From NCBI GenBank assembly GCA_003963145.1, contig RXJJ01000012.1, positions 225,778 to 289,777 on the forward strand: a stretch of 64,000 nucleotides of DNA. Reading direction: 5' to 3'. Both the position numbers and the translations under genes were made by a program. Under the pieces are notes generated by a model, which saw only the letters and a list, made by a program, of their open reading frames with translations, was not told the origin of the DNA and made no database searches. Of the stretch, positions 1 through 9,925 are shown one piece after another. Position 1 is the first letter of the stretch. Each line of letters starts with the position of its first letter. The stretch is from Bradyrhizobiaceae bacterium (GTDB lineage Bacteria; Pseudomonadota; Alphaproteobacteria; Rhizobiales; Xanthobacteraceae).

Positions 1-254
1 CGGAAGTTCTGGAAGTGGCGCGCGATTCGATCTGGACCATTGTGATCGTGTCGTCGCCGATGCTGGTGGTCGGTCTCGTGGTCGGCGTGGTGATATCGCT
101 GGTGCAGGCGCTGACGCAAATTCAGGAGCAGACACTCGCCTTTGTGCCGAAAATCCTCGCGATTTTCGTCACGCTGCTGCTGGCCTTACCGTTCATGGCC
201 GACGCGATGCATAGCCACATGATGCGGATCTCGTCGCGAATCATCGGCGGATAA
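1..254 (+). CDS. fliQ: Flagellar biosynthesis protein FliQ (5' end truncated by window edge)
   Basis: Two-TM protein with ARDSIWTIVIVSSPML..GLVVGVVISLVQALTQIQEQTLAFVPKI, typical of FliQ; followed directly by fliR and flhB; frame open to position 1. Confidence 0.93.
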   Translation, partial: EVLEVARDSIWTIVIVSSPMLVVGLVVGVVISLVQALTQIQEQTLAFVPKILAIFVTLLLALPFMADAMHSHMMRISSRIIGG

Positions 255-270
255 GCCACATTATACTTGC

Positions 271-1047
271 ATGCGCATCGACATCTCGTTTCTTCCCGTT
301 CTTGCCGCAACCTTCATGCTGGCCTTCGCCCGCATCGGCGCGATGGTGATGCTGTTGCCGGGCTTCGGGGAAACCAATATCCCGGTGCGAATTCGTCTCG
401 GTATCGCCCTGATGCTGACGCTGATCCTGCTGCCGCTGCACCGGAACGCCTACCACGTCGATCTGAGTTCGGTCTCGTCGCTGCTTGTGATGATGGTGCA
501 CGAGATCATCGTCGGCGTGGTACTCGGCGCGACCGCGCGGGTGACTCTGGCGGCGCTGTCGGTCGCGGGTTCGGTAATCGCGCAGCAACTCGGGCTCGGT
601 TTCGTGACCACCGTCGATCCGACACAGGGCCAGCAGGGCGCCATCATCGGTAATTTCCTCACCATGCTCGGCTTGACGCTGCTGTTCGCCACCGACACGC
701 ACTATCTCATCATTGCCGCGCTCAACGACAGTTACAGGATTTTCGCACCGGGCGAATTGATGCCGAGCGGCGATGTCGCCGCGCTCGCCACCCGCGCCTT
801 CACCGAAGCCTTCAAGATCGGCATCCAGCTGTCGGCGCCGTTCATCGTGTTCGGCCTGGTGTTCAACCTCGGGCTTGGCATTCTGGCGCGGCTGATGCCG
901 CAGATGCAGGTCTATTTCGTCGGCGTGCCGCTTTCGATCCTCGCCGGTTTCCTGATTCTTGCCGCCATCCTGTCCACCATGATGGCGACGTTCCTCGATT
1001 ATTTCGGCGGCGTCATGCACGCGCTCGCCCCGGCCGGCGGAGGCTAA
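271..1047 (+). CDS. fliR: Flagellar biosynthetic protein FliR
   Basis: 258 aa hydrophobic protein with FliR-like motifs (FARIGAMVMLLPGFGE, RIRLGIALMLTLIL) between fliQ and flhB. Confidence 0.93.
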   Translation: MRIDISFLPVLAATFMLAFARIGAMVMLLPGFGETNIPVRIRLGIALMLTLILLPLHRNAYHVDLSSVSSLLVMMVHEIIVGVVLGATARVTLAALSVAGSVIAQQLGLGFVTTVDPTQGQQGAIIGNFLTMLGLTLLFATDTHYLIIAALNDSYRIFAPGELMPSGDVAALATRAFTEAFKIGIQLSAPFIVFGLVFNLGLGILARLMPQMQVYFVGVPLSILAGFLILAAILSTMMATFLDYFGGVMHALAPAGGG

Positions 1048-1051
1048 TTCC

Positions 1052-2128
1052 ATGGCCGAGGAGGGCGATACCTCAGACAAGACACAGGACCCGACGCAAA
1101 AACGTCTCGACGACGCCCACGACCGGGGCGACGTCGCCAAGAGTCAGGAGGTCAACACCTGGTTCGTGATGGCGGGCGCGACGCTGCTGCTGTCGTCGTT
1201 CTCCGGCTCGGTGGGTGAGAGCATTCAGACCCCGATGCGCAATCTTCTGATGAACGCGCATCAGATCCGTGTCGACGGTCCGGGAATTCTGGCGCTGGCG
1301 GGACGGCTCGAATGGCTGCTTCTGGCCGCGCTCGGCACGCCGCTGCTGCTGCTTTTGATCGCGGCGGTCGGCAGTCATCTCATACAGCACCGGCCGGTCT
1401 GGTCGGCCGAGCCCCTGATTCCGAAACTCAGCAAGCTCTCGCCGATGGCTGGCGCCAAGCGCCTGTTCGGCAAGCAGGCGGCTGCGAATTTCGCCAAGGG
1501 TCTTTTCAAGCTCGTCATTCTCGGCGTGGTCATGTGCATGGTGCTTTGGCCGGAGCGTCACCGGCTCGATGCCATGGTGCGCATCGACCCGATGATGCTG
1601 ATGGACATCACCCGCGGCCTGTCGCTGCATCTGATGACGGCTGTGGTGGCGATGCTCGCCATCGTGGCGACGCTGGATTACCTGTTCCAGTACCGGCAGT
1701 GGTTCGAGCGGCAGAAGATGTCGCTTCAGGAGGTCAAGGAAGAATACAAGCAGTCCGAGGGCGATCCCCACATCAAGGGCCGTATCCGCGCCATCCGCCA
1801 TGCCCGCATGAAGAAGCGCATGATGACGGCGGTGCCGACCGCCTCGGTCATCATCACCAACCCGACCCATTATGCGGTGGCGCTGAAATACGAGCGCGGC
1901 ATGCCCGCGCCGGTCTGCGTCGCCAAGGGCGTCGATGTGCTCGCCCTCAAGATCAGGGAAATCGCGGCCAAGCACGATATTCCGGTCGTCGAGAACGTGC
2001 CGCTCGCCCGCGCGCTGCATGCGGCTGTGGAGGTCGACGACGAAATCCCGGTCGAGCATTATCATGCTGTCGCGGAGGTCATCAGCTACGTCATGAAGCT
2101 GCGGCGCGGGGTACGCGGCCTGAACTGA
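1052..2128 (+). CDS. flhB: Flagellar type III export switch protein FlhB
   Basis: 358 aa; N-terminal EEGDTSDKTQDPTQKRLDDAHDRGDVAKSQE and the autocleavage motif NPTH (VIITNPTHYAVAL). Confidence 0.96.
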   Translation: MAEEGDTSDKTQDPTQKRLDDAHDRGDVAKSQEVNTWFVMAGATLLLSSFSGSVGESIQTPMRNLLMNAHQIRVDGPGILALAGRLEWLLLAALGTPLLLLLIAAVGSHLIQHRPVWSAEPLIPKLSKLSPMAGAKRLFGKQAAANFAKGLFKLVILGVVMCMVLWPERHRLDAMVRIDPMMLMDITRGLSLHLMTAVVAMLAIVATLDYLFQYRQWFERQKMSLQEVKEEYKQSEGDPHIKGRIRAIRHARMKKRMMTAVPTASVIITNPTHYAVALKYERGMPAPVCVAKGVDVLALKIREIAAKHDIPVVENVPLARALHAAVEVDDEIPVEHYHAVAEVISYVMKLRRGVRGLN

Positions 2129-2295
2129 CCCGGCGTGGCATGGTTGTGTTGTACGATCGCACTTGGCGGACGCGCCCGATTCAGGCAATGAACGATGCAG
2201 GGTGATTTGCAGACCGGCGATTTCCGGATTGGTTTGGCCCGCGAGAACAGGCATCCTGTGCTAGAAATTCTTCTCAGCCGCATGCACGGTGTCCG

Positions 2296-4863
2296 ATGAA
2301 GGCGGATCGGGACCCATCCCTGAACGATCCATTTGCGGCGGTTCCCGAGCCGCCGCGGCGCGGCAGCATTTTCTTCGTTCTCCTGATCGCGGGCGCCGTC
2401 GTCGCCGCCGCCGTGGCCTTCATGACGCTCGGCCGCTCGGCGGCGCAGCCCTACATCATGGCGCTTCTGGCGCTGCTCGCCATGGTGGGCCTGTTCACCC
2501 TGTTCGCCTTCGCGGCCGGCATCGTCCGCTTCGCGGACAAGGCCTCCGAAAATCCGATCATGCGCGCGATGGCCGATCATGCCTTCGACGGTCTGGCCGT
2601 CACCGATCCGCGCGGCCATGTGGTCTATGCCAACACCGCCTATCTCGCGCTGACCGGCGCGGCGAGCGTGCAGGATGCGCGGCCGGTGGAGCGCGTGTTC
2701 ATCGGCGATCCCGATGTGTCCGAAGCGGTCTTTCGCCTGCTGAAGGCCGCCCGCGAGGGCAAGCGCCAGCAGGAGGAGGTTCGTGTCGCCGGTGTGGGCG
2801 ATGGTGTCGGGCGCTGGCTGCGGATGCGGGTGCGGCCGCTCGGTTTCACGAGGCGCGACGCGAAATATGCCGTGTGGTCGATCGCCGACATCACGCGCGA
2901 CCGCGAACGGCAGGAAGACGTATTTCAGGAACTGCAGCACGCCATTGAATATCTCGACCACGCCCCTTGCGGCTTCTTCTCGGCCGCGCCGGCCGGCGAA
3001 CTGGTCTATGTCAACGCCACGCTGGCGAACTGGCTCGATTACGATCTGGCCGAGGTCGGCTCGGGCGGGCTGAAACTCTCGGATATCGTGTCGGGCGACG
3101 GCGCGGCGCTCTTGACCTCGATCGTGCCGGAGCCGGGCGAGGTCAAGACCGAGGTCTTCGACGTCGATCTGCGCATGCGCGGCGGCAAGACCATGCCGGT
3201 GCGGCTCTATCACAAGCTCGCCTTCGGCGTCGATGGCGCGCCCGGCGCGTCGCGCACGCTGGTCATCAACCGCGCCCGCGATGAGCATGCCGATCCGCAA
3301 CGCGCCGCCGAAGTGCGCTTCATGCGCTTCTTCGATCATACGCCGATGGCGATCGCCACCGTCGACAGCATTGGTCAGATCGTGCGCGCCAACGCGCGCT
3401 TCGCCAAGCTGGCGCAAAGCCTGTCGCCGTCAGTGAGCGCGAGCAAGTCGATCTTCTCCGTCGTGATCGAGCGCGAGCGGGGCGAATTGATGTCCGCCAT
3501 CGCCAAGGCGGCGGAGGGCCATGGCGATATTCCGCCGGTCGAGGCGATGCTCGACGGGCCAAAGGAGCGGTGGGGGCAGTTCTTCGTTACATCGGTGGAG
3601 ACCGGAACCGGCGGGCAGCGCGACGATGCGGAGGCCGCGATCGTCTATCTGCTGGAGACGACCGAAAAGCGTACGCTGGAAAACCATTTCGCGCAGTCGC
3701 AGAAGATGCAGGCAGTCGGCCAGCTGGCCGGCGGCATCGCGCACGATTTCAACAACGTGCTCTCGGCCATTATGATGGCGAACGACTTCCTGCTCAACGC
3801 GCACAAGCCGACCGATCCGTCCTTCCAGGACATCATGCAGATCAAGCAGAACGCCACCCGCGCCGCCGCGCTGGTGCGGCAGCTCCTGGCGTTCTCGCGC
3901 AAGCAGACGCTGCGTCCGCAGGTGCTCGATCTCAACGAGGTGCTCTCGGACATCAGCGTGCTGTTGAAGCGTCTGCTGGGCGAGAAGGCAAAGCCGGAAA
4001 TTCTCTACGGCCGCGATCTGTGGCCGGTGAAGGCAGACCTCTCGCAGTTCGAGCAGGTGATCGTCAACCTCGTCGTCAACGCGCGCGACGCGATGCCGGA
4101 CGGCGGCACGCTGACCATCCGCCTGCTCAATATGCCTGCCGGGGAGGTGGATCCGGCGCGGCAAAACGGCATGCCGGTGGCCGACTATGTGCGGATCGAT
4201 GTCGGCGACACCGGCACCGGCATTCCAGCCGAGATCGTGGACAAGATATTCGAGCCGTTCTTCTCGACCAAGGAGGTCGGCAAGGGCACTGGCCTCGGAC
4301 TGTCCACGGTGTACGGCATCGTCAAGCAGACCGGCGGCTATATCTACGTTGAGTCCGAACCCGGCCAGGGCACGGTGTTCAGCATTTTCCTGCCGCGCCA
4401 TGTGCAGGAAAAGGAAATCGCGCTCGAGGCTCCGCCCATCGTGCCGGATGGCGCCGCGCCGCTGCCGAAACCGAAGGCTCCGGACCTCACGGGGCACGGT
4501 ACCATTCTTCTTGTCGAGGACGAGGACGGGCTGCGCTCGCTCAACGCACGCGGGCTTCGCTCGCGCGGCTACACCGTGATCGAAGCCGCCAACGGTCTCG
4601 AGGCGATCAAGTCGCTCGATGCCGAGGAGGGCGAGATCGATCTTGTGGTGTCAGACGTGGTGATGCCGGAGATGGACGGCCCGACGCTGCTGACGCAAAT
4701 GCGCAAGCGCAATCCAGAACTGAAGATCATCTTCGTTTCGGGCTACGCCGAAGAGGCCTTCGAGAAAAGCCTGCCCGCCAACGAGCAGTTCGCGTTCCTG
4801 CCGAAACCCTTCACGCTCAGCCAGCTGGTCGCGGCGGTGAAGGAGACCATGAACGCCTCGTAA
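2296..4863 (+). CDS. cckA: Hybrid histidine kinase, CckA family (TM, PAS domains, HisKA, HATPase, receiver)
   Basis: 855 aa; two N-terminal TMs, H-box GGIAHDFNNVLSAI, HATPase GTGLGLSTVYGIVKQ, C-terminal receiver ILLVEDEDGLR...VVSDVVMPEMDG. Architecture and motifs match alphaproteobacterial CckA. Confidence 0.88.
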   Translation: MKADRDPSLNDPFAAVPEPPRRGSIFFVLLIAGAVVAAAVAFMTLGRSAAQPYIMALLALLAMVGLFTLFAFAAGIVRFADKASENPIMRAMADHAFDGLAVTDPRGHVVYANTAYLALTGAASVQDARPVERVFIGDPDVSEAVFRLLKAAREGKRQQEEVRVAGVGDGVGRWLRMRVRPLGFTRRDAKYAVWSIADITRDRERQEDVFQELQHAIEYLDHAPCGFFSAAPAGELVYVNATLANWLDYDLAEVGSGGLKLSDIVSGDGAALLTSIVPEPGEVKTEVFDVDLRMRGGKTMPVRLYHKLAFGVDGAPGASRTLVINRARDEHADPQRAAEVRFMRFFDHTPMAIATVDSIGQIVRANARFAKLAQSLSPSVSASKSIFSVVIERERGELMSAIAKAAEGHGDIPPVEAMLDGPKERWGQFFVTSVETGTGGQRDDAEAAIVYLLETTEKRTLENHFAQSQKMQAVGQLAGGIAHDFNNVLSAIMMANDFLLNAHKPTDPSFQDIMQIKQNATRAAALVRQLLAFSRKQTLRPQVLDLNEVLSDISVLLKRLLGEKAKPEILYGRDLWPVKADLSQFEQVIVNLVVNARDAMPDGGTLTIRLLNMPAGEVDPARQNGMPVADYVRIDVGDTGTGIPAEIVDKIFEPFFSTKEVGKGTGLGLSTVYGIVKQTGGYIYVESEPGQGTVFSIFLPRHVQEKEIALEAPPIVPDGAAPLPKPKAPDLTGHGTILLVEDEDGLRSLNARGLRSRGYTVIEAANGLEAIKSLDAEEGEIDLVVSDVVMPEMDGPTLLTQMRKRNPELKIIFVSGYAEEAFEKSLPANEQFAFLPKPFTLSQLVAAVKETMNAS

Positions 4864-4985
4864 CAATTTCTTCGCACGCCGCTCCGCGACGCAGAGCCGC
4901 AGTCCCCGTTCGCGAACAGGACTTTCTTTTCCCGCCGGAACCACCATGTTGTGTGCGCTCCCCATGCCGGGGGTGGAGGAACAAC

Positions 4986-5957
4986 ATGAATTTCCCGCAG
5001 CACATGCGCGCTTCGTTCAAGGTTCTCGCGGTGGCCCTGTCGCTGGCGATGCCGCTCGCGCTGGCCGTGTCGTCGGCCGACGCCCGTATCGGCGGCGGCA
5101 AGAGCATGGGTTCGCGCGGCATGAATACATGGTCCGCGCCGCCTTCGACCCCGACCGCGCCTAACACGGCTTCACCGTTCCAGCGCAGTATGACGCCGAA
5201 CAACGGGTTCAATAATCCGGGCGCGAGTGCCGGAATGGCGCAGCAGCGCGGCGGCTTGTTCAACCGTCCGGGGCTGCTCGGTGGTCTCGCCGCCGGTTTT
5301 CTCGGTGCGGGCCTGCTCGGCATGCTGTTTGGCGGCGGCCTGTTCGGCGGGCTTGGCAGCCTGTCGTCGATTTTCGGCCTGATTATCCAGCTCGCGCTGA
5401 TCTATTTCATCGCGCGTCTTGCGATGAACTGGTGGGCGCGCCGCAACGGCAATCCGGCCTACGCCAATATGGCGCCGCAGGTCGGTCCGCAGCCTTACGG
5501 CACGCAGAACAATCCCAACGCCGCGTTCGGCTTCGGCAAGGGTGCCAACACGCCGCCGCTCGAGATCACGCCGAAGGACTATGACACCTTCGAGCGCCGG
5601 CTGAGCGAAATCCAGACCGCGTGGTCGAACGAGGATGTCGATGCGCTGCACAGGCTCGCGACCCCCGAGATGGTGTCATACTTCAGCGAGGACCTTGCCT
5701 CGAACAAGTCGCGCGGCGTGGTCAACAAGGTCACCGACGTGAAGCTGCTGCAGGGCGATCTCGCGGAGGCCTGGCGCGAGGGCCCGACCGACTATGCAAC
5801 CCTCGGCCTGCGCTACGCGCTGGTGGACAAGACGTTCGAGCGTGCCAGCGGCCGCATCGTCGATGGCAGCGATACGCCGCAGCAGGTGACGGAGGTGTGG
5901 ACTTTCGCGCGCCGCCCCGGCGGCGACTGGGAATTGTCCGCGATCCAGCAAGCCTGA
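4986..5957 (+). CDS. Tim44 domain-containing (Tim44-like) exported/membrane protein
   Basis: Start MNFPQHMRASFKV chosen over ORF-track start; signal peptide, Gly-rich segment with hydrophobic stretch, C-terminal Tim44-like region DYDTFERRLSEIQTAWSNEDVDALHRLATPEM. Confidence 0.8.
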   Translation: MNFPQHMRASFKVLAVALSLAMPLALAVSSADARIGGGKSMGSRGMNTWSAPPSTPTAPNTASPFQRSMTPNNGFNNPGASAGMAQQRGGLFNRPGLLGGLAAGFLGAGLLGMLFGGGLFGGLGSLSSIFGLIIQLALIYFIARLAMNWWARRNGNPAYANMAPQVGPQPYGTQNNPNAAFGFGKGANTPPLEITPKDYDTFERRLSEIQTAWSNEDVDALHRLATPEMVSYFSEDLASNKSRGVVNKVTDVKLLQGDLAEAWREGPTDYATLGLRYALVDKTFERASGRIVDGSDTPQQVTEVWTFARRPGGDWELSAIQQA

Positions 5958-5975
5958 TCGCTTCTACTTTCAGAC

Positions 5976-6010
5976 AACAAGGCGCCGCCGCAAGCGGCGC
6001 CTTTTGTTTT
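5976..6010 (+). terminator. Rho-independent terminator
   Basis: AAGGCGCCGC-CGCAA-GCGGCGCCTT followed by TTGTTTT, just after the Tim44-like gene. Confidence 0.8.
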
Positions 6011-6074
6011 GGCGTTTGCGCGCAACCTTCCCCGGCAGTAACGGTTGGAACCGTCTGCAACGCGGGGTCCGATC

Positions 6075-6782
6075 ATGCCATACGAACTCTATTACTGGCC
6101 GACCATTCAGGGGCGCGGTGAATATATCCGCCTCGCGCTGGAGGAGGCCGGCGCCAGCTATGTCGATGTCGCGCGGCGCTCCGGCGGCGAAAATAAAATG
6201 ATGGCGATGATGGACAGCAGGCGGCTCAAGACGCCGCCTTTCGCGCCGCCGTTTCTCAAGGCGGGCAATGTCGTCATCGCGCAGGTGGCCAACATCCTGC
6301 TTTATCTCGGTGCGCGGCACGGCCTTGCACCGAAGAGCGAAGCGGCGCGGCTGTGGATTCACCAGCTGCAGCTCACGGTCACGGATTTCGTGGTGGAGGT
6401 TCACGATACCCACCATCCGCTCGGGCCGACGCTGTATTACGAAGACCAGATTGGCGAGGCGAAAAAACGCTCGCGGGAATTCTGGAAGGAGCGGGTGCCG
6501 AAATTCCTCGGTTATTTCGAGGACCTGATCGCGCGCGGCGGTCCTTACGTCCATGGGCGGCGCATCACCTATGTCGACCTGTCGCTGTTTCAGCTTGTCG
6601 AGGGCCTGCGTTACGCCTTTCCGCATTCCATGAAGGCGTTCGAGGGCGACGTGCCGCGCCTGATCGAACTGCGCGAGCGCGTCGCCGCGCGGCCGAACAT
6701 CAAGGCGTATCTGCAGAGCGATCGGCGCATCGCGTTCAATACCGACGGCATTTTCCGCCATTATCCGGCGCTGGACAAATAG
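6075..6782 (+). CDS. Glutathione S-transferase family protein
   Basis: MPYELYYWPTIQGRGEYIRLALEEAGASYVDV is a typical GST N-domain; start moved to ATG 6075. Confidence 0.85.
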   Translation: MPYELYYWPTIQGRGEYIRLALEEAGASYVDVARRSGGENKMMAMMDSRRLKTPPFAPPFLKAGNVVIAQVANILLYLGARHGLAPKSEAARLWIHQLQLTVTDFVVEVHDTHHPLGPTLYYEDQIGEAKKRSREFWKERVPKFLGYFEDLIARGGPYVHGRRITYVDLSLFQLVEGLRYAFPHSMKAFEGDVPRLIELRERVAARPNIKAYLQSDRRIAFNTDGIFRHYPALDK

Positions 6783-6873
6783 GACAGCGCGCCTGCGCGC
6801 TTTTGCATATTCATTCGGACATGCGGCGCTGCTAGAACAGCTGAAACATGCAGAATGCTTCTGGAGACGTCCC

Positions 6874-7278
6874 ATGAAAATCACTTCGCCCGGCGAAATC
6901 CCCACGCGCCCCGCGCCCGCCGACTATTTCACCGGCACGGTCTGGCAGGATCCGCTGGTCCAGACGCCGGCGCCGGCGCGGTTGCAGGTGGTGCGGGTGG
7001 CTTTCGATCCGGGCGCACGGACGGCGTGGCACACGCATCCGTTCGGCCAGACGCTCTATGTGCTTTCAGGTTTCGGCCGCGTGCAGAGCGAAGGCGGTCC
7101 GATCCGGGAAATCCGGCCTGGCGATGTGGTGTGGATTCCGCCGGGTGAAAAGCACTGGCACGGCGCGTCGCCGAACAACGGCATGGTGCATCTGGCCATG
7201 CAGGAAATGGACAATGGCAGCGCCGCGGTCTGGATGGAAAAGGTCACCGACGCCCAATACGGCGCCGCGCCGGGCTGA
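6874..7278 (+). CDS. Cupin domain protein
   Basis: [52 protein letters not shown] cupin motifs 1 and 2. Confidence 0.88.
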   Translation: MKITSPGEIPTRPAPADYFTGTVWQDPLVQTPAPARLQVVRVAFDPGARTAWHTHPFGQTLYVLSGFGRVQSEGGPIREIRPGDVVWIPPGEKHWHGASPNNGMVHLAMQEMDNGSAAVWMEKVTDAQYGAAPG

Positions 7279-7475
7279 GATTGCCGCCTGCCGATAACCA
7301 AGTCGTGACGGGAGAAGGGCGGGAACCGGGCTTGTGCCCGGCCCCAATGATGACTCATTCTGCCCGTCAGGTGACTGGTGACCCTGTTCCGATATTCGTA
7401 CAGTTACGGAACGCCAGAATCACCAAGAGCCGCCGTAATTTGTAAAACGGCCGGCTCATAGAACCCGGAGGAAAG

Positions 7476-7841
7476 ATGCGCATCATCACCCCCGTGATCT
7501 ACGCGGTGCTGTTCGGAACCGCGATCTACGCCGCGATCGCCCAGACGTCGCTGCCATTCACGTCGGCCGCGACCGACGACAGCAAGCCGGCCGTGCTGGC
7601 CTATGCCGAACCTTCGGATGGCACGTCGTCTCCCGCAGTCTCCAAACCTCTTCGCCTCGGCAAGCGCGAGATGTGCCGCCAGACCGTGTCGGCCAAAAAG
7701 CTCGGTCGGCGGGAAGCCCGCGACCAGTTGCAGCTTTGCGTGGCGCAGGCCCGCGTCGAATGTCTGCAGCAGGCCATCGAGCAGAAGGTCCGCGCCGGAA
7801 CCCAGCGCCGCGTATTCGTGAAGGGCTGTCTCGCGGGATAA
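7476..7841 (+). CDS. Hypothetical exported protein
   Basis: 121 aa with N-terminal hydrophobic segment and RBS (GGAGGAAAG) upstream; followed by a terminator. Confidence 0.55.
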   Translation: MRIITPVIYAVLFGTAIYAAIAQTSLPFTSAATDDSKPAVLAYAEPSDGTSSPAVSKPLRLGKREMCRQTVSAKKLGRREARDQLQLCVAQARVECLQQAIEQKVRAGTQRRVFVKGCLAG

Positions 7842-7884
7842 TCTGCAAGGGCAGAGCCTGATTTTAAATCAGAGTCTGAATTTT

Positions 7885-7921
7885 AAAACCGCGCCGAAAT
7901 ATCCGGCGCGGTTTTTTTTTA
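7885..7921. terminator. Strong (bidirectional-looking) Rho-independent terminator
   Basis: AAAACCGCGCCG-AAATATC-CGGCGCGGTTTT followed by T-run, between convergent genes. Confidence 0.88.
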
Positions 7922-7935
7922 TATCAGCGTGACAG

Positions 7936-8190
7936 CTACTTGTTGCTGTTCATGCTGCCGGCGCCGCCGGTGGTGTTGGTCGACGCACCGGCGCTGCCGG
8001 TCGTCGTGCCACTCTTGGCTTTGCTCATTTTCTTCTTCTTGGTCATCTTGTTCTGCGCGTTCATCGGGCTGTTCGATTTCATCGCGGCATCCTGTCCTCC
8101 GGCAGCTCCGGTGGACTGAGCCAGAACAGGGCCAAGTGAAACGGCACTCATCAGCGCCGCGGCGCAGGTCGCAATCACAAGCTTCTTCAT
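7936..8190 (-). CDS. Small exported low-complexity protein
   Basis: MKKLVIATCAAALMSAVSLGPVLAQ signal peptide followed by Gly/Ser/Thr/Lys-rich tail; start at internal ATG. Confidence 0.6.
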   Translation of the reverse strand: MKKLVIATCAAALMSAVSLGPVLAQSTGAAGGQDAAMKSNSPMNAQNKMTKKKKMSKAKSGTTTGSAGASTNTTGGAGSMNSNK

Positions 8191-8431
8191 GGGCGGTCTC
8201 CGGGTTAAACGATGTGAAACACGCCGCTTCAACAGCGCCTGCGACAACTCGTTCCGGTCCGGCTGGCGCATATTCGCGCCGGCGTTTAACCCGCCATAAC
8301 CCTGCCATCAGGCGACCACGGACCCGCCGCGCCGCCGGCGGAATTGAAAAAATCCTCTGAATATCGTTTCGATCACAAATCACGCAGTTGCGAACACGGC
8401 GGATCGGTTCAATCTGAAAGGAAGCCCGGAG

Positions 8432-8842
8432 ATGACCATGCACGAGCAGTCCCCGCCGAACGCGCCGCTGGTGACGACATGGGATCACGTTCACCTGCGC
8501 ACCCCGGATCCCGAGACGACGGCGCGCTGGTATGAGGACATGCTCGGCGCGGAGGTGGTGCATTCGCCCGGCCGCATCGATCTCATTCTCGGCGGGCAGA
8601 AGGTGTTCATTCTCAAATCGCCGGACGGGGATTTTACCGCGCCCCGGCACCCCCATCTCGGTCTCGATCATTTCGGCCTGCAGGTGAAGGACATCGACCG
8701 CGTCGCCGCCGCGCTGAAGGCCAAGGGCGTCGAATTCACCACCGAGCCGTTCACCATCCGGCCCGGCCAGCGCATCTGTTTTCTGCGCGGTCCCGACAAT
8801 GTCTCGATCGAGCTTCTGGAGCGCGACAGCAAATATCTGTGA
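8432..8842 (+). CDS. VOC (glyoxalase/bleomycin resistance-type) family protein
   Basis: WDHVHLRTPDPETTARWYEDMLGAEVV ... LDHFGLQVKDIDRVAAALKAKGVEF. Confidence 0.85.
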   Translation: MTMHEQSPPNAPLVTTWDHVHLRTPDPETTARWYEDMLGAEVVHSPGRIDLILGGQKVFILKSPDGDFTAPRHPHLGLDHFGLQVKDIDRVAAALKAKGVEFTTEPFTIRPGQRICFLRGPDNVSIELLERDSKYL

Positions 8843-8903
8843 CGGAAACGCCCCAAACCGATCTGCCGCGGCATTGACGTTGCAGGACGGGCCTTTTATA
8901 CAC

Positions 8904-8920
8904 TTTAGAACCATTCTAAA
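8904..8920. promoter_or_regulatory. Iron control element (ICE / Irr box) upstream of mbfA
   Basis: Perfect 7-3-7 inverted repeat TTTAGAA-CCA-TTCTAAA, 20 bp before the mbfA ATG (8941). Confidence 0.85.
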
Positions 8921-8940
8921 CTGTATTGAAGGCATCAAAC

Positions 8941-9909
8941 ATGAAGAAGTTCGCCGACCTGTCGGAGCGCGAGGTGCTCGCGGTCGCGATTTCCGCCGAG
9001 GAAGAGGACAGCCGCATCTACATGAGCTTCGCGGAGGATCTGGCGGAGCGTTATCCGGATTCGGCGAAGATTTTCGAAAAGATGGCCGGGGAGGAGCGCG
9101 GCCACCGCCACATGTTGCTGGACATGTACCGGCAGCGTTTCGGCGAAAATCTGCCGCCGATCCGGCGCGAGGACGTGAAGGGCTTTCTGAAACGCCGCCC
9201 GATCTGGCTGACGAAGAACCTGCCACTGGAGCGCATCCGCAAGCAGGCGGAGGCGATGGAGTTCGAGGCGCGGCGTTTTTACACCCGCGCCGCCGAGCAG
9301 ACGCAGGATGTCGGCGTGCGCCGGCTGCTCGGCGATCTCGCCGAACTGGAGAAGGGGCACCAGTACCTCGCCGAGCAGCTGACCAGCAATCTCAGCCCCG
9401 GCGCGCGCGAGGCCGAGGAGCGCACCAGCCAGCGCATGTTTGTGCTGCAATATGTCCAGCCGGGCCTTGCCGGGCTGATGGACGGTTCGGTTTCGACGCT
9501 GGCGCCGCTGTTCGCCGCCGCCTTCGCCACGCATCAGAACTGGCAGACCTTCCTCGTCGGCCTCGCCGCCTCGATCGGCGCGGGCATCAGCATGGGATTT
9601 GCCGAGGCGCTGTCCGACGACGGCTCGATGACGGGACGCGGCTCGCCCTGGCTGCGCGGCGGCATCTGCGGCCTGATGACGACGCTCGGAGGTCTCGGCC
9701 ACACCATGCCGTATCTCGTGCCGGACTCATGGCCGAACGCGTTCTGGATCGCGACCTCCATCGCGGCGATGGTCGTGTTCGTCGAATTGTGGGCGATCGC
9801 CTTCATCCGCACGCGCTACATGGACACGCCGTTCCTGCAGGCGGTGTTTCAGATCGTGCTCGGCGGCGCGATCGTGCTGGCCGTGGGGATTCTCATTGGG
9901 GCGGCGTAG
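8941..9909 (+). CDS. mbfA: Membrane-bound ferritin-like iron exporter MbfA (rubrerythrin domain + VIT1-like domain)
   Basis: N-terminal ferritin-like EEEDSRIYMSF...EERGHRHMLLDMY and C-terminal VIT-like QYVQPGLAGLMDGSVSTLAPLFAAAFAT; ICE upstream. Confidence 0.92.
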   Translation: MKKFADLSEREVLAVAISAEEEDSRIYMSFAEDLAERYPDSAKIFEKMAGEERGHRHMLLDMYRQRFGENLPPIRREDVKGFLKRRPIWLTKNLPLERIRKQAEAMEFEARRFYTRAAEQTQDVGVRRLLGDLAELEKGHQYLAEQLTSNLSPGAREAEERTSQRMFVLQYVQPGLAGLMDGSVSTLAPLFAAAFATHQNWQTFLVGLAASIGAGISMGFAEALSDDGSMTGRGSPWLRGGICGLMTTLGGLGHTMPYLVPDSWPNAFWIATSIAAMVVFVELWAIAFIRTRYMDTPFLQAVFQIVLGGAIVLAVGILIGAA

Positions 9910-9925
9910 AAGTCGAGAAAAACAT

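Noticed and set aside
1073-2254. 393-aa minus-strand ORF opposite flhB
   Set aside because: Antisense shadow; flhB is unambiguous on the plus strand.
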